Below the pieces are notes generated by a model. It was not told the DNA's origin. It did not search any database and was given only the letters and a program-made list of their open reading frames with translations. A DNA stretch of 64,000 bases. Source: Staphylotrichum longicolle (Eukaryota > Ascomycota > Sordariomycetes > Sordariales > Chaetomiaceae). Made by a program: the position numbers and the translations under genes. This document shows positions 62,859 through 64,000 of the stretch, in pieces (position 1 is the stretch's first letter; every line of letters starts with the position of its first letter). The DNA lies in assembly GCA_019096155.1 (NCBI GenBank), contig JAHCVI010000003.1, forward strand, positions 372,001-436,000, given 5' to 3'.

Positions 62859-63423
62859 TGGGAGACGGTCCGTAGGGTCACGGTGAGGTGTCGCTGGTTC
62901 TTGTCGTTGGCAGAGAGTGTACTGATCATCGAGGGAAGGAGGGGTCTTTGCCTTGGGGGGGATGAATCCAATGTGCTGCATGTATCTTAGGGTCTTGTAT
63001 CAGAAAGAGATAGCCAATCTAACAAATGATATTGATGCACCACGCATTCCACATTCAACAAGATTCGACTATCATCCGCTGGGGGATTGTCGTTGAACTT
63101 GAAGCGACGGCAGCGATGACCCCATGCGAAGGTTCAGGCGTTGCAGGGCTGCGGTTGCTGACTCAGCTGGCTCGACCCAGCGCTCGCCCGATGTTTTGCC
63201 GGACAAGGCTGGCCCAGCCCCCCATTTCTCATCCCACGCACAGACCATCCGAGCACTTCAGACCACCCGTGCGCTTCTGACCTTCCGTGCACTTCTCACC
63301 ACATCAATCGCCCACCGCGTTTCTGCAATCAGGCATCCTCTTTGCTCCTCCACACCAAGTCGCGCCCGCGCCTTTTGCAGGATCAGTACGTCGCGCTCAG
63401 TTGTCAATCTACTGTTTCTACCC
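62859..63423. other. intergenic, no gene seen
   Basis: About 0.56 kb. Frames here are not convincing. Pyrimidine-rich stretches before 63424 may be the leader of the last gene. Confidence 0.4.
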
Positions 63424-64000
63424 ATGGGTCGTGGTCTCATCGAGACACCACTCTTGGAAGAACAGGACTCTGAGTTTGGGATCTCCTCGGTTCTGGCTCG
63501 TTTTCGAGGAGAAGGAGCGAGATCGCCAGTCGTTGACCCTGATTTCTGGAAGGCGCGGCTGCCGACCGTCGAGTGCTCGAGATTCGCGTCTGCAAATCAG
63601 TAAGTCCTCGATACCTGCTGGGTACGCTGATCGGACCAGGTCGACGACACGGAAGGCCCCAACGCCAAGTATGTCATCGTCAACGCCCAATGACGCCGCC
63701 CTCCAATCGCTCACCACCCATATCGTTCTAGAATGGGACGCGACAAGTCCGAATGGCGACGAGCGGCACTTCCTCACGGCTCCCGATCCCTCCGATGCAA
63801 AGATCGTTTTCAAGTCCGACATCTCTACGATATCAAATCACGGTGCGACCGGATCCGCGGTCGGTGTCTTCATGCGGCTGCACATTCCGGTGAAGTTGAG
63901 GAATGTCCCAGCCCGCACCCCTATCCACATCCATATCCGGCCGTCCCGTGTTCAATCATGCACCTTCGCCATTGCTGCCGACGCTCCGGAAGCTGTACGG
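63424..64000 (+). CDS. hypothetical protein, cut by the window end
   Basis: Exon 1 may run from the ATG at 63424 (MGRGLIETPLLEEQD) to 63599, followed by a GTAAGT donor and a CAG at 63639. That would make an unusually short 40-nt intron, and the frame then stays open to the window end. Alternatively translation starts at the ATG at 63671 (MSSSTPNDAALQ). The second part is beta-rich: HIVLEWDATSPNGDE, KIVFKSDISTI, VGVFMRLHIPVKLRN and IHIHIRPSRV. No stop is reached. Family not recognised. Confidence 0.5.

Noticed and set aside
1..64000. CRISPR arrays, bacterial operons, rRNA genes
   Set aside because: None seen; gene structure is eukaryotic with spliceosomal introns.

Overview
The window comes from a filamentous ascomycete (Pezizomycotina, probably Sordariomycetes). 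Protein-coding genes carry short introns of about 50-90 nt with GTRNGT donors, CTRAC-like branch points and YAG acceptors. The families are fungal: WSC-domain lectin, HET domain, fungal rhodopsin-like 7-TM proteins, F-box, DUF4360 and DUF7703 proteins, and a pisatin-demethylase-like P450. Coding GC is fairly high and AT-rich islands are rare. The lineage is inferred from gene content and splice style only.

Layout. 0.2-5.2 kb: a full-length ABCC-type ABC transporter on the minus strand, with two apparent frameshifts. 7.1-9.2 kb: two small orphan genes, one built from a 24-residue beta-strand repeat. 10.4-12.3 kb: a secreted protein with four WSC domains. 12.3-12.9 kb: a broken orphan gene. 13.9-24.5 kb: orphan genes (kinase-like, an AT-hook/SANT-like paralogue family, a divergent DEAH-type helicase, a zinc-knuckle-like protein) with several minisatellites. 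25.0-26.2 kb: a rhodopsin-like membrane protein with a frameshift. 27.0-31.7 kb: dienelactone hydrolase, short-chain dehydrogenase and amidohydrolase-type decarboxylase, all on the plus strand, plausibly a small aromatic-catabolic group. 33.4-36.4 kb: a DUF7703 membrane protein and a trypsin-like protease. 36.8-38.2 kb: a broken paralogue of the 15.7-kb gene. 38.3-39.5 kb: an AT-rich island with direct repeats, followed by degraded coding sequence. 42.3-46.3 kb: a second rhodopsin-like protein, a pseudokinase and an odd QP-rich/glycine-zipper gene. 47.1-48.6 kb: an F-box protein. 48.8-53.7 kb: a P450 and a secreted thioredoxin-reductase-like dithiol oxidoreductase, transcribed divergently around a fragment of the RACK1/cpc-2 gene. 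54.8-55.5 kb: a secreted DUF4360 protein. 57.6-61.0 kb: a second 24-residue-repeat protein and a HET-domain protein. 61.8-64.0 kb: a coiled-coil orphan and a gene cut by the window edge.

The region reads as accessory chromosome: many single-species-type orphans, paralogue pairs with one decayed member, HET and F-box genes, repeats, and isolated metabolic genes. The most distinctive novelty is a small-protein family defined by a strict 24-residue period carrying a G-x-V-T-I-N-Y type beta strand, found in two loci (and perhaps a third with one copy).
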